Below, piece after piece: positions 1 through 9,161 of a stretch of DNA of 64,000 nucleotides. The notes beneath the pieces were generated by a model. It was not told the origin of the DNA, searched no databases, and saw nothing but the letters and a program-made list of their open reading frames with translations. The translations under genes were made by a program, and so were the position numbers. How positions within the stretch are numbered: the stretch's first letter is position 1; the number at the start of each line of letters is the position of its first letter. This DNA comes from Sphingomonas sp. Mn802worker (lineage in GTDB: Bacteria > Pseudomonadota > Alphaproteobacteria > Sphingomonadales > Sphingomonadaceae): the NCBI RefSeq assembly GCF_000382485.1, contig NZ_AORY01000011.1, forward strand, positions 124,001-188,000, read 5' to 3'.

Positions 1-63
1 TGCGTGCAAGCAGCGTTGACGTGTCATGCGCACCGTCACAGCATCGCTGCGGGGGGATGATCG

Positions 64-561
64 ATGATGAAACGATGGCTAGCAGCCGCCGCAGCGGCCC
101 TGATGTGCGCTGCACCCGCGAGTGCGCGCCTGCCGAAGGTCGGTGAGGTCGCGCCCGATTTCACCTTCACGCTGATGGACGGCAGCAAGGTGTCCCGGGA
201 TGACCTGAAAGGACAGGTGGTGCTGCTCAACTTCTGGGCGACATGGTGCGTGCCGTGCCGCAAGGAACTGCCGCTGATCGACCGATATTATGATATTCAG
301 AAGAAGCACGGCTTCCGCGCGTTCGCGGTCACGACCGAGGACTCGCTACCGTTATACCGCATGAAACCGTTGTTCGCCGCGATGCCGATCCCGGCGGTGA
401 AGCGGTCGAAGGGGCCGTATTCGGAAGTGTCGGCAGTGCCGATGAACTACATTATCGATCGCGCCGGACGCATCCGTTATGCCACCGCCGGCGCGTTCGA
501 CCTCGACACGCTCAACAAGGTCATCGTGCCGTTGTTGCAGGAACCCGCCCCCGCCGGCTGA
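64..561 (+). CDS. TlpA-like thioredoxin-fold protein, exported
   Basis: A 165-residue exported thiol-disulfide protein of the TlpA/ResA group. Residues 1-21 form a signal peptide (basic start, Ala-rich core, ASA cleavage site). The mature part is a thioredoxin fold with the redox motif WCVPC at residues 61-65 (Cys62, Cys65) after the LLNFWAT strand, and a cis-proline region near AVPMNYIID. It probably acts in the periplasm, reducing or supplying thiols to a client such as a cytochrome maturation or copper protein; the client is not identifiable here. The start is preceded by a G-rich stretch, and a second ATG follows immediately. It converges with pgk and is not next to the ccm genes, which carry their own CcmG further along. 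Confidence 0.85.
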   Translation: MMKRWLAAAAAALMCAAPASARLPKVGEVAPDFTFTLMDGSKVSRDDLKGQVVLLNFWATWCVPCRKELPLIDRYYDIQKKHGFRAFAVTTEDSLPLYRMKPLFAAMPIPAVKRSKGPYSEVSAVPMNYIIDRAGRIRYATAGAFDLDTLNKVIVPLLQEPAPAG

Positions 562-594
562 GCGCGCGACCGGACCGGCCGCGCGCTTGCGACA

Positions 595-1785
595 TCAGCG
601 TGCGAGCGCCGCCACGCCGGGCAGTTCGCGCCCTTCCATCCATTCAAGGAACGCGCCGCCGGCAGTCGACACGAAGCTGAAGTCTCCCGCGACGCCAGCC
701 TGGTTGAGCGCCGCAACCGTGTCGCCGCCGCCCGCGACCGAGACGAGCCCGCCTTCCTTGGTCAGCGCCGCCGCGGTACGCGCCAGCGCGACCGTCGCCG
801 CATCGAACGGCGGCGTCTCGAACGCGCCGAGTGGACCGTTCCACACGAGCGTGCGGCAGTTCTTAAGCACATCGCCCAGCGACTCGGCTGCGGCAGGTCC
901 GATGTCGAGGATCATCTCGTCCGCGGCGACCTCGTGGACGTTGACGGTGCGCGTGTCCGGGTTCGGCTTGAACTCACGCGCGACCACGACGTCGTACGGC
1001 AGGTGCACGGTGCAGCCCGCCCTGTCCGCCGCGTCGAGGATTTCCTCCGCGGTACCGGTCAGGTCGTGCTCGCACAGGCTCTTGCCCACATTCACGCCGC
1101 GCGCCGCGAGGAACGTGTTCGCCATGCCGCCGCCAATGATCAGGTGATCCACCCGCGCGACCAGATGCTTGAGCACATCGAGCTTGGTCGACACCTTGGC
1201 ACCGCCGACGACCGCGGCGACCGGATGCTCGGGATTGCCCAGCGCCTTCTCCAGCGCATCGAGCTCCGCCTCCATCTGACGCCCGGCATAGGCGGGCAAG
1301 CGGCGCGCGAGGCCCTCGGTCGAGGCATGCGCACGGTGCGCGGCAGAGAAGGCATCGTTGACGTAGAGGTCGCCCAGCCCGGCAAAGCGATCAACGACTT
1401 GCGCGTCGTTCTTCTCTTCGCCGCCGAAGAAGCGCGTGTTTTCCAGCACACCCACGTCGCCCGGCTGCATCGTCGCGATCGCCGCCTCTGCACCCTCCCA
1501 GTCGATGTAGCGTACCGCGCGGCCGAGCACCGCCTCGTACGGCTTGACGATCTGCGCCAGCGACATCTCCGGCGACGGCACGCCCTTGGGACGGCCGAAA
1601 TGCGCCAGGATCAGCACGATCGCGCCCTTGTCGGACAGCTCCGCGATCGTCGGAATGGTCGCACGCAGACGGGTATCATCGCTCACATGCCCGTCGTGCA
1701 ACGGTACGTTCAGATCCTCGCGAACGAGGACGCGGCGGCCGTGGACATCGCTGATGTCGTCGAGCGTTCGGAAGGACTTGTCCAT
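595..1785 (-). CDS. pgk: Phosphoglycerate kinase
   Basis: A 396-residue phosphoglycerate kinase, which transfers phosphate from 1,3-bisphosphoglycerate to ADP in cytoplasmic glycolysis/gluconeogenesis. The N-terminal substrate site VREDLNVP (residues 21-28), the hinge and ADP-site segment [12 protein letters not shown] and the C-terminal GGGDTVAA loop are all present, and the length is that of bacterial PGKs. The start has a good ribosome binding site (GAGGA, 4 bases upstream) located inside the 3' end of the upstream MOSC gene, so the two genes overlap by 76 bases in different frames. It is the last gene of a minus-strand set gap - MOSC - pgk. Confidence 0.97.
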   Translation of the reverse strand: MDKSFRTLDDISDVHGRRVLVREDLNVPLHDGHVSDDTRLRATIPTIAELSDKGAIVLILAHFGRPKGVPSPEMSLAQIVKPYEAVLGRAVRYIDWEGAEAAIATMQPGDVGVLENTRFFGGEEKNDAQVVDRFAGLGDLYVNDAFSAAHRAHASTEGLARRLPAYAGRQMEAELDALEKALGNPEHPVAAVVGGAKVSTKLDVLKHLVARVDHLIIGGGMANTFLAARGVNVGKSLCEHDLTGTAEEILDAADRAGCTVHLPYDVVVAREFKPNPDTRTVNVHEVAADEMILDIGPAAAESLGDVLKNCRTLVWNGPLGAFETPPFDAATVALARTAAALTKEGGLVSVAGGGDTVAALNQAGVAGDFSFVSTAGGAFLEWMEGRELPGVAALAR

Positions 1786-2237
1786 GTTTCCTCGATCCTG
1801 ATTTCGTCACCGACGGCGATCACGCCGCCTTGTCTCACCATTGCGCACGCGCCGCCGCGCCAGTCGGGCAGCAGCGCCGCCTTCAATCCCGGTGCCAGTG
1901 CTTCCATCCGCTCGCACGGATCGGTCTCGCGCGTGATCTCCAGCACCACGTCGACACCGATCCGAAGCAGCGTACCCGGCACCTGCGGCAGGTCGAACTG
2001 GTCGATCAACAGGTTGGAACGCCGCTCCTCCCAGCCGATGCTCCGTCCGATCTCGGCCAGCGCCGCCGCCCAGTCGCCGCGTTCGATCAGCGTCATCTGC
2101 CGCTTGTACGGCTTGCGCTTCATCGCGCCGCGATAGTCGCCGTGGATGCCCTCCTCGCACGTCACGACTGCGCGGTCGATTAGTTCCATCGGCGCCTTGG
2201 GGAAGGCATGGCGCGCGATGCCGAGGAGGATGCCCAT
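1710..2237 (-). CDS. MOSC domain-containing protein
   Basis: A 175-residue protein with a MOSC (molybdenum cofactor sulfurase C-terminal) fold. Recognisable pieces are LLGIARH at the start, [11 protein letters not shown] (residues about 27-37) and [12 protein letters not shown] (about 45-56), the typical G-x-x-GD-x-R and RQ-x-TLI blocks. MOSC domains carry sulfur or bind metal-sulfur groups; the substrate here is unknown. The chosen ATG, preceded by GGAA, gives a standard MOSC N-terminus; the longer reading adds 45 non-conserved residues. The gene sits between gap and pgk and its last 25 codons run into pgk in another frame, so its C-terminal tail (Ser/Thr/Ala-rich) is probably unconserved. 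Confidence 0.8.
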   Translation of the reverse strand: MGILLGIARHAFPKAPMELIDRAVVTCEEGIHGDYRGAMKRKPYKRQMTLIERGDWAAALAEIGRSIGWEERRSNLLIDQFDLPQVPGTLLRIGVDVVLEITRETDPCERMEALAPGLKAALLPDWRGGACAMVRQGGVIAVGDEIRIEETWTSPSERSTTSAMSTAAASSFARI

Positions 2238-2289
2238 CGTGGTTCCGTGTTGATGCGCTGCCGCGGGGCTGCCGCAACGGCGAAGGTTG

Positions 2290-3291
2290 TCAGCCGAAGT
2301 TCGCCATCGCGGTGGCGGTGTCGACCATGCGGTTGGAGAAGCCCCATTCGTTGTCGTACCACGTGACCACACGCACCAGCTTGCCGTCGATCACCGCCGT
2401 CTCAAGGCTGTCGACCGTCGACGAATACGGCGTGTGGACGATGTCGATCGAGACGAGCGGCTCGTCGGAGAAGTGCAGCACGCCCTTCATCGGACCTTCC
2501 GCCGCCGCCTTGAGCAACTCGTTGACCTCGTCGCGCGTCGTGTCGCGTGCGGGCGTGAAGGTCAGATCGACCAGGCTGCCGTCGGGCACCGGCACGCGGA
2601 CGGCTGATCCGTCGAGCTTGCCCTTCAGCTCGGGCAGCACCTCGCCCACCGCGCGCGCCGCGCCCGTGGTGGTCGGGATCATGCTCATCGCCGCCGCACG
2701 CGCACGGCGCAGGTCGGGGTGGATCTGGTCGAGGATCTTCTGGTCGTTGGTATAAGCGTGGATGGTGGTCATCAGCCCGCGCTCGATCCCGATCGCATCG
2801 TTCAGCACCTTGGCGACCGGCGCCAGGCAGTTGGTCGTGCACGACGCGTTAGACACGATCGTGTGCCCGGCCTCCAGCTTGTCGTCGTTGACACCGTAGA
2901 CGACGGTGATGTCGACGCCTTTAGCGGGTGCCGAGATCAGCACTTTCTTTGCGCCCGCATCGATATGCTTCTGCGCGCTCTCGCGGTCGGTGAAGAAGCC
3001 GGTGCATTCGAGCACGATGTCGACGCCCAGTTCCTTGTGCGGCAAATTGGCAGGGTCGCGCTCGGCGGTCACGCGGATGCGCCGCCCGTCGATCACCAGG
3101 TCGTTGCCCTCGGCCTCGACCGTGCCGTTATAGCGGCCATGGACGCTGTCGCGGCTGAACAGCCACGCGTTCGACTTCGCGTCGGCGAGATCGTTGATCG
3201 TCACGAGTTCGAGCTCGCTGTTCCGCTCGAGCAATGCGCGCGCCACCAGGCGGCCGATCCGCCCGAAACCGTTGATCGCTACCTTCGTCAT
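2290..3291 (-). CDS. gap: Glyceraldehyde-3-phosphate dehydrogenase, type I
   Basis: A 333-residue NAD-dependent GAPDH of glycolysis. The N-terminal Rossmann motif INGFGRIGR (residues 6-14) opens the protein. The catalytic motif SNASCTTNC puts the active cysteine at 151, the catalytic histidine lies in TIHAYT, and WYDNEWG occurs near the C-terminus. The start at 3291 is preferred over an upstream one 20 codons longer, because the extra residues are not GAPDH-like and GAGGGA lies just upstream of this ATG. It is the first gene of a minus-strand unit leading to the MOSC gene and pgk. The divergent promoter region 3292-3450 separates it from the zapA block. Confidence 0.97.
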   Translation of the reverse strand: MTKVAINGFGRIGRLVARALLERNSELELVTINDLADAKSNAWLFSRDSVHGRYNGTVEAEGNDLVIDGRRIRVTAERDPANLPHKELGVDIVLECTGFFTDRESAQKHIDAGAKKVLISAPAKGVDITVVYGVNDDKLEAGHTIVSNASCTTNCLAPVAKVLNDAIGIERGLMTTIHAYTNDQKILDQIHPDLRRARAAAMSMIPTTTGAARAVGEVLPELKGKLDGSAVRVPVPDGSLVDLTFTPARDTTRDEVNELLKAAAEGPMKGVLHFSDEPLVSIDIVHTPYSSTVDSLETAVIDGKLVRVVTWYDNEWGFSNRMVDTATAMANFG

Positions 3292-3450
3292 CGCCGTTCC
3301 CTCGCCCGGTTGTTCGCAATTGCAGCGGCCTTTGCCGGGCAAGCGGGGCATGCGTCAACCGCATCGGACGTATTCGTTCACCTATGCCTACACGCGGGAC
3401 GAAAACCAGTGTCTTGCCCGGCCGCCGGTGCCTGCCTATCGCTTGCCTTC

Positions 3451-3627
3451 ATGGATCATCCGGCACTCGCGCGCATCGAACAGGCGATTGAACGAATCGA
3501 AGCGGCGATCGCGCGCCGCCGCGTCGCAGCGGAGGCAGTGGCCGAGCGTCACGCTGCGCTGAAATCGCGCATGGCGGAGGCGGTCGCCGCGCTCGACGCG
3601 GTGATGGCGCGCGAGGGAGCCGAATAA
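3451..3627 (+). CDS. Small coiled-coil protein upstream of zapA
   Basis: A 58-residue, almost wholly alpha-helical protein with heptad-like spacing (ARIEQAIERIEAAIARRR, then RHAALKSRMAEAVAALDAVM), rich in Ala, Arg and Glu. No catalytic motif is visible. Its stop overlaps the zapA start by one base (TAATG), so the two are translationally coupled. The position suggests a partner of ZapA or an accessory division protein, but that is inference only. The first ATG of the conserved-looking segment was chosen; the longer reading runs back through the gap gene and is spurious. Confidence 0.7.
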   Translation: MDHPALARIEQAIERIEAAIARRRVAAEAVAERHAALKSRMAEAVAALDAVMAREGAE

Positions 3628-3932
3628 TGGCGATGGTCACGCTCAAGATCGGCGATCTCTCCTACGAGGTCGCGTGCCGCGACGGCGGCGAGGCACGGCT
3701 GTTGCAGGCGGGCGCCTTGATCGACGAGCGTTGGGCGGCGGCCAAGCGTGCGGCGGGCAGCGGCGGGGTGCCGCGCACGTTCCTGCTCACGGCACTGATG
3801 CTTGCGGACGCGCTGATCGAGGCGCGCGAGGCACCCCCGCCCGAGACGCCCGCCGATGTCGCGCTCGGGCGCATCGCCGAACGGCTCGAAACACTCGCCG
3901 CAGCCCTTGAGGACGAGGGCACGAAGCCCTAA
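3627..3932 (+). CDS. zapA: Cell division protein ZapA
   Basis: A 101-residue ZapA-family protein. ZapA binds FtsZ and bundles or stabilises the Z ring at midcell. The N-terminal half has the family pattern: a beta strand VTLKIGDLSYEVAC, a short helix GGEARLLQAGALIDERW, then a long C-terminal helix region (TFLLTALMLADALIEARE, LGRIAERLETLAAALED) that would form the tetramer coiled coil. The start overlaps the upstream small gene by one base. A 6S RNA and 5-formyl-THF cyclo-ligase follow, a linkage long known in proteobacteria, which strengthens the call. Confidence 0.88.
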   Translation: MAMVTLKIGDLSYEVACRDGGEARLLQAGALIDERWAAAKRAAGSGGVPRTFLLTALMLADALIEAREAPPPETPADVALGRIAERLETLAAALEDEGTKP

Positions 3933-3937
3933 GTCAT

Positions 3938-4101
3938 GTGGCGGCGGGTTCTGCCCGGTACGAGCCAGACTTATCCCTGAGGCTATTCATCATCCAAAGG
4001 GGGTTGTCCCTGCCCGGATCCTGGTCCGACGTATATGATCCCCACCTGACGTACCGTGCGTCAGTGGATATACCGGCAAACGACCATGGCGGTCCCGCCA
4101 C
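3938..4101 (+). ncRNA. ssrS: 6S RNA (SsrS), approximate ends
   Basis: The zapA to 5-FCL gap has no reading frame but contains the hallmarks of 6S RNA, which binds and sequesters sigma-70 RNA polymerase in stationary phase. A closing stem can form between GTGGCGG (3938-3944) and CCGCCAC (4095-4101). Inside lie the segments ATCCCTGAGGC and CCCCACCTGA flanking an open central region, similar to alphaproteobacterial 6S RNAs. The length of about 164 bases and the zapA - ssrS - fau gene order fit. The ends are set by the stem only and may be off by several bases. Confidence 0.75.
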
Positions 4102-4125
4102 CCGCCCTGCGCCACGGCGTTCAGC

Positions 4126-4668
4126 ATGACCGACAAGAAACGGCTCCGCGCCGAGATGCGCCGCGCGCGCGACGCCTTCGTCGCCGCCGCACCCCGCGCG
4201 TTCTCCGTGCCAGCCCGACTGCGTGCCATGCTCCGCCGCGACATGATCGTCGCAGCCTATATGCCGATCGGCAGCGAGGCCGACCCTGCGCCACTCGTCG
4301 CCGCTGCGCGTGCAGCGGGATGCCGCGTCGCGTTGCCGCATGTCGTTGATCGCGAAACCGCGCTTGCGTTTCTCATCTGGGACGAGAACGCGCCGCTCCT
4401 CGACGGACCATTCCGCCTGCGCCAGCCGGCCGAGAATGCCGAGCCGGTCACGCCCGACCTCGTCCTCACCCCGCTGGTCGCATTCGACCGCGCGCTCAAC
4501 CGGGTCGGGCAAGGCGCTGGCCACTATGATCGCGCGTTTGCACAATCTTCCGATGCCGCCCGCGTCGGCGTCGCGTGGAGCATTCAGGAGGTTGCCCGGA
4601 TCGACGCCGATCCGTGGGACGCGCCGCTCCACGCGATCGTCACCGAACAGGAATGGATCACGCGATGA
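4126..4668 (+). CDS. 5-formyltetrahydrofolate cyclo-ligase
   Basis: A 180-residue enzyme that converts 5-formyl-THF to 5,10-methenyl-THF with ATP, recycling folate in the cytoplasm. It opens with the helix KKRLRAEMRRAR typical of the family (KxxLRxxxRxxR). Near the end it carries the nucleotide-binding signature VGQGAGHYDR, equivalent to GxGGGYYDR. The length is normal. It follows 6S RNA, as ygfA/fau does in many proteobacteria, and its stop overlaps the next gene by four bases (ATGA). Confidence 0.92.
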   Translation: MTDKKRLRAEMRRARDAFVAAAPRAFSVPARLRAMLRRDMIVAAYMPIGSEADPAPLVAAARAAGCRVALPHVVDRETALAFLIWDENAPLLDGPFRLRQPAENAEPVTPDLVLTPLVAFDRALNRVGQGAGHYDRAFAQSSDAARVGVAWSIQEVARIDADPWDAPLHAIVTEQEWITR

Positions 4669-4874
4669 CACCCGACTGGCGCAAACCCGTGGGCATGCTC
4701 GCCATCCTCGCGTTGATCTTCATCTGGTCGCTGGTGATCATGTCGCTGTCGGGCGTGGTCGGGCGCTGGCACTGGACGCTCCAGTTCGCTTTCTACCTCG
4801 TCGCGGGCATCATCTGGATCACGCCGCTCAAGCCGCTGCTACGCTGGATGGAGACCGGCCGCTGGCGCGCGTAG
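4665..4874 (+). CDS. DUF2842 family small membrane protein
   Basis: A 69-residue protein with two predicted membrane spans (about residues 10-30 and 40-56), joined by a short loop containing VVGRWHW, and a basic C-terminal tail. It resembles the alphaproteobacterial DUF2842 family, whose function is unknown. The start overlaps the 5-FCL stop in ATGA; an ATG four codons earlier is also possible. It is the last gene before the tRNA-Asp pair, which lies on the other strand. Confidence 0.75.
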   Translation: MTPDWRKPVGMLAILALIFIWSLVIMSLSGVVGRWHWTLQFAFYLVAGIIWITPLKPLLRWMETGRWRA

Positions 4875-4919
4875 CCGCGGTATGGACCAACGATGATGCT
4901 GTCGTAATAACGCCGGCAA

Positions 4920-4996
<77 letters not shown>

Positions 4997-5089
4997 TTGC
5001 AAAGCGTGAAGGCGCGCCAACTAAGCTGGCGCCCCTTGCGTGTCAACACGCTGACTTCGACCACCACGCTCGCGTTATGGCGAGGGGAA

Positions 5090-5166
<77 letters not shown>

Positions 5167-5212
5167 TTGTAGAAGCGTGAGGCGCGGCTGCTAGGCGGCG
5201 CCCGCCCCCCTG

Positions 5213-6454
5213 TCAACCGGATCGCGTATCGTCGTCGAAGTTTTTCGCGTCCCGTTCGCGCCCGCGCACCAAGGTGCCGTGCTCGAACAGGAAACCGGTG
5301 ATGTCGGGCCGCCCCGCCGCCCCGATCACCGTCTGCACGATGATCAGAATCGGCACCGCCAGCAGCGCTCCTGCGGTGCCCCAGACCCAGCCCCAGAAGC
5401 TGATCGAGATGAGGATCAGCACAGGGTTGATCGTCAGCCGATGTCCGACGATCAACGGCGTCACCACATTCGCCTCGACCAGATGCACGCCGTACATGAT
5501 CGCGGGCGCGGTCAGCGCGGTCCAGATGTCGTTGAACGTCATCAAGCCGCCGATCGCCAGCAGAACCGCCGCGATCACCGGCCCGAAATAGGGAATGTAG
5601 TTCAACAGCACGACGATGCCGCCCCACATCAATGGAAACGGCATGCCGATCAGGTACAGCGCAGTTGCGATGATCGCGCCCAGCGCGATGTTGATCGCGG
5701 TGATCGTGCCGAGGTACGACGACACGTCGTCGACCACGTCCTGCAACACGCGCGCGGTCGCCATCGCGCCGCCGAAGCTCGACCGCTCGGTGATCATCCG
5801 TTGCCGCAGTCGCGTCCAGCCGCTCAGGAAGAAGTATGCGACGAGGATGGCGTAGAACACCTGCACGATGAACGCAGGCGCGCTGGTCGCGGCGAGCTCG
5901 ACGATCGAGCTGGGCGGCGACACCGCGGCGCTGGGCGACGGGCGCACCGGCGATGACGCCACCTGCCGCAGCGTGCGGTTCACGTAATGCTCGAGGTTGG
6001 AATAAAGATCGAGCAGCGGTCGCAGGTTCGACTGGATTCGCCCGATCCGCGACGGCAGCAGCCGGAAGAAATCGGTTGCGGGCACGACGATCGCAGCGAT
6101 CGCGATATTGGCGGCGACGAGGAACAGGATCACGCACATTAGTGCCGCGATCGGCGACGGCAGCCGCCGCCGCTCAAGCCATTGCAGCAGCGGGATCAGC
6201 GCCAGCGACACCACCAGCGCGACCGTCGTCGGCAAAAAGAACTCCGACCCCGACTTCAACGCGAACGGCAGACCCACCATCAATCCGACGCCAGCCGTCA
6301 GCGTCAGCGAGGCCAGCAACCGGTCACGCCGCTGCGCGATCCGCGCGTCCTCGCCCGGCGTGGACGGAAGACCGAACACACCCGCAGGCGCAGGCTCGGC
6401 CGGGCCGGTCAGTGGGTCAGCCGGAGTGACGACAGGGTCGGGAAGATCAGCCAT
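5213..6454 (-). CDS. AI-2E family transporter (membrane permease)
   Basis: A 413-residue integral membrane protein of the AI-2E/YdiK/TqsA/PerM family (PF01594). After a Pro-rich cytoplasmic N-terminus (residues 1-45) come a pair of spans, a third span (ALMCVILFLVAANIAIAAIVV), a long loop, and a C-terminal cluster of spans with FNDIW, GYRLTINP-like GHRLTINPVLILISI and GWVWGTAGALLAVPI, all typical of the family. The substrate is not predictable: members include exporters of small molecules and Na/Li antiporters. The start at 6454 has GGAGG very close (about 3 bases), so initiation is somewhat unusual. An upstream GTG would add 18 residues. Confidence 0.88.
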   Translation of the reverse strand: MADLPDPVVTPADPLTGPAEPAPAGVFGLPSTPGEDARIAQRRDRLLASLTLTAGVGLMVGLPFALKSGSEFFLPTTVALVVSLALIPLLQWLERRRLPSPIAALMCVILFLVAANIAIAAIVVPATDFFRLLPSRIGRIQSNLRPLLDLYSNLEHYVNRTLRQVASSPVRPSPSAAVSPPSSIVELAATSAPAFIVQVFYAILVAYFFLSGWTRLRQRMITERSSFGGAMATARVLQDVVDDVSSYLGTITAINIALGAIIATALYLIGMPFPLMWGGIVVLLNYIPYFGPVIAAVLLAIGGLMTFNDIWTALTAPAIMYGVHLVEANVVTPLIVGHRLTINPVLILISISFWGWVWGTAGALLAVPILIIVQTVIGAAGRPDITGFLFEHGTLVRGRERDAKNFDDDTRSG

Positions 6455-6514
6455 GTACCTCCACGCGTACCGCCAATCGGCACCCGCGAATATCCCCGAC
6501 GCGCACACGTGCGC

Positions 6515-7252
6515 TCAAACGTCGATTTTACCCCATGGTCCGGTGTCGAGATACAGATAATCGGCATCGAATTCGCCGATCCGGGCAAGCCGGGCCGCGT
6601 CGCCGACCCGCACTTCGCCACGCGCGACATCGGCGACGCCTTCCTCACGCAATCGGCGCAGCGTGCGGTTGACGTGGACACTGGTCAGCCCGCACGCCTC
6701 GCCGATATCCTGCTGCGTCAGCGGCAGCGCGAACACATCCCCGGTGACGCGCCCGATCGCCTCCATCCGTGCGTGCACCTCACAGATGAAATGCGCGACC
6801 CGCCCGGCGGCATCGAGTCGCCCGAGCCGGAAGATCCACTCGCGGTGCATCGCCGCGTCGAGCAACGTGGAGCGCCACAGCATCTTCGCCAGCCGCGGAT
6901 GGTCGCGCATGATCTGGTCGATCCGGCCGTGCGCGACCATCGCCACGCGCGACTCGACGATCGTCGCGACGTCGTGATCGAGCCGTTGCAGCGTATAGCC
7001 GTGCATGTCGACGAAATCGCCCGGCACGTGATAGGCGAGCAGCTGGCGATAGCCGTCACGCGCATCGAGGTAGCGGCACATCGCGCCCTCGATCAGCAGC
7101 GTGCTCTCGCGCACCCGGTCGCCGCGGCGGGTGATTGCGGTGCGCGCCGGGAACGTCTCGATGCGATCGATCGCCTGTTCCAGCGCCGCCCATTCGTCGG
7201 CGGTCAGCACTTGTCGCCCGCGCCCGCGCAGGAAATCGTCGGTCACCCCCAA
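6515..7252 (-). CDS. Crp/Fnr family transcriptional regulator
   Basis: A 245-residue regulator with an N-terminal cyclic-nucleotide-binding-like beta barrel (about 25-140, including LLIEGAMCRYLDARDGYRQLLAYHVPGDFVDMHG) and a C-terminal winged helix-turn-helix (about 170-225; LTQQDIGEACGLTSVHVNRTL as recognition region). No Fnr-type cysteine cluster is present, so iron-sulfur oxygen sensing is unlikely. Sphingomonads carry many such proteins of unknown signal. It lies just downstream of the acyl-CoA synthetase on the same strand (32-base gap), so the two may be cotranscribed, but no target site is identified. Confidence 0.9.
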   Translation of the reverse strand: MGVTDDFLRGRGRQVLTADEWAALEQAIDRIETFPARTAITRRGDRVRESTLLIEGAMCRYLDARDGYRQLLAYHVPGDFVDMHGYTLQRLDHDVATIVESRVAMVAHGRIDQIMRDHPRLAKMLWRSTLLDAAMHREWIFRLGRLDAAGRVAHFICEVHARMEAIGRVTGDVFALPLTQQDIGEACGLTSVHVNRTLRRLREEGVADVARGEVRVGDAARLARIGEFDADYLYLDTGPWGKIDV

Positions 7253-7284
7253 CTATTCGCTCCCTCGATCAGTCGCGGAAAGCT

Positions 7285-9027
7285 TTACGCGGCGACCGGG
7301 TCCTCGAACAGCGTCTTCAGGTCGCGCTTCAGGATCTTGCCGTTGGCGTTTCGCGGCAGCGTCTCGGGCACGAAGCGGACTGCGACCGGCACCTTGAACG
7401 CGGCCAGCCGCGCGCGCACCCACGCCTGCAATTCCGCCTCGGTCGCGCTCGCACCCGGCGCCAGGTGGACCACTGCTGCGGGCTCCTCGCCCAGGATGCG
7501 GTGCGGCAGCCCGATCAGCGCGCAGTCGGTGACGGCCGGATGGTCGTACAGCACGTTCTCGATCTCGGTCGAATAGATGTTCTCGCCACCGCGGATGATC
7601 ATGTCCTTGGCGCGGTCGAGGATGAAGCAGAACCCTTCCTCATCGACGCGCGCAAGGTCGCCGGTGCGGACCCAGCCGTCGACAAAGGTCGCCGCGCTCG
7701 CCTCGGGCTTGTTCCAATACCCCTTCACGATCATTGGCCCGCGCGCCCACAATTCGCCGACCTCGCCGATCGGCAGCTCGGTGACGCCGTCGTCAGCCAT
7801 GATCTTCAGGTCGGCGACCGCGACGGGCGGGCCGCAGCTCTCGGGCCGGTGGATGTAATCCTCCGCGCCGTGCGTGGTGACGGTCGCGGTCGTCTCGGTC
7901 ATGCCCCAGCCGTTGGTCGGGATCGCGCGCAGGTCGCCCGCAATCTTGCGCACCAGCTCGGGCGCGGAGGGCGCGCCGCCGTAGCCGACCGCCTCCAGGC
8001 TGGAGAGGTCGTATTTGTCGCGATCGGGATGCTCCAGCAACTGCCATGCGATCGTCGGCACGCCGCCGGTCGAATTGACCTTCTCGCGCTCGATGATCTC
8101 GAACGCGCGCAACGCCTCGAATTTGCGCATGTAGATGCTGGTGTGCCCTGCCGCCATCGCGCCCATCAGCCCGGCGGACAGCGCAGTCGCGTGAAACAGC
8201 GGAATGACGGTCAACCCGACGCGCGGTTGCGGCGCGGGAATCGGATCGCCGCGTCGCAGCAGCATCCGTGCGCCGGCGTAGCCTGTCGACATGATGTTGG
8301 TCATGAAATTGCGATGCGTGCCGAGCGCGCCCTTCGGCTTGCCGGTCGTGCCGCTGGTGTAGAGGATCGTCGCGTCGTCCTCGGGCACCAGTCCGGCGTC
8401 GGGCAGCGGACGCTCGGGTAGCGCACGCCACTCGTTCGGAATGCCGATCGCATCCTCCAGCCGCGTGGCGGGCGACTCCAGCGGCGCGGTCGCGCGGCTG
8501 ACCAGCACATGCGCCGGCGCGGGCAGTTCGGCCAGATGCGGCGCGATCCGGTCCCAGCGCTCACCGTCGCACACCAGCAATGTCGCGCCCGAGTCGTCCA
8601 AACCGTAGGTCAGCTCGTCCCCGGTCCACCACGCATTCAGCGGCACCGCGATCGCGCCAAGGACGGTCGCGGCGAAGAAGGCAACCGGCCATTCGGGCAG
8701 GTTGCGCATCGCCAGCGCGACGCGGTCGCCCTTTCTCACGCCGTGCTCGCGATATACTTCGGCCAGCGCAACGATCGCGCGATATTGCGCCTCGTAGCTG
8801 ACGCGCTCGTCCTCGTAGATCGTCGCCAGCCGCTCGCCATGGGTACGTGACAGCGCGACCAGCGCACCCATATGCGGCGGCGCGTTCTTCCACACCCGCG
8901 TCGGCACGCCGCGAATGTCGATCGTCTCCATCTCGAACCGGGCACCCGGCGCGCACAGCGCGCGTTCTACCGCGTCGAGCGTCATCGCCGGCCACTTGCC
9001 CGCATCTGCCATCGCCTGTGTCGCCAC
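7285..9027 (-). CDS. Acyl-CoA synthetase (AMP-forming, class I adenylate-forming)
   Basis: A 580-residue adenylate-forming ligase that activates a carboxylic acid to acyl-AMP and then acyl-CoA. It has the P-loop-like motif YTSGTTGKPKG, the GWGMTETT motif, the hinge region GWVRTGDLARVDEEG and the C-terminal lysine motif PRNANGKILKRDL. The substrate is probably a fatty or aromatic acid, given the beta-oxidation genes across the divergent promoter. The start is GTG with GGAG about 8 bases upstream; an internal ATG five codons later lacks a binding site. It heads a minus-strand pair with the Crp/Fnr gene. Confidence 0.93.
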   Translation of the reverse strand: MATQAMADAGKWPAMTLDAVERALCAPGARFEMETIDIRGVPTRVWKNAPPHMGALVALSRTHGERLATIYEDERVSYEAQYRAIVALAEVYREHGVRKGDRVALAMRNLPEWPVAFFAATVLGAIAVPLNAWWTGDELTYGLDDSGATLLVCDGERWDRIAPHLAELPAPAHVLVSRATAPLESPATRLEDAIGIPNEWRALPERPLPDAGLVPEDDATILYTSGTTGKPKGALGTHRNFMTNIMSTGYAGARMLLRRGDPIPAPQPRVGLTVIPLFHATALSAGLMGAMAAGHTSIYMRKFEALRAFEIIEREKVNSTGGVPTIAWQLLEHPDRDKYDLSSLEAVGYGGAPSAPELVRKIAGDLRAIPTNGWGMTETTATVTTHGAEDYIHRPESCGPPVAVADLKIMADDGVTELPIGEVGELWARGPMIVKGYWNKPEASAATFVDGWVRTGDLARVDEEGFCFILDRAKDMIIRGGENIYSTEIENVLYDHPAVTDCALIGLPHRILGEEPAAVVHLAPGASATEAELQAWVRARLAAFKVPVAVRFVPETLPRNANGKILKRDLKTLFEDPVAA

Positions 9028-9161
9028 GCACCGTCTCCGTTGCTCAGGTCCACCCGAATCTTGAAGATCGGGTTCGCTTGCGTGTGAGGTTAGAGTTGAT
9101 TTGCGCGCCGCTCAAGGCGTAGGAAGCGGATGTTCTTCGAACCAGGGGTACGGACCGCACG

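Noticed and set aside
934..2136. Long plus-strand reading frame opposite pgk and the MOSC gene
   Set aside because: Arg/His-rich translation typical of the antisense of high-GC genes; no family resemblance, and pgk is certain on the other strand.
4575..4664. Longer start for the DUF2842 gene
   Set aside because: The extra residues lie within the 5-FCL gene and are not hydrophobic or family-like.
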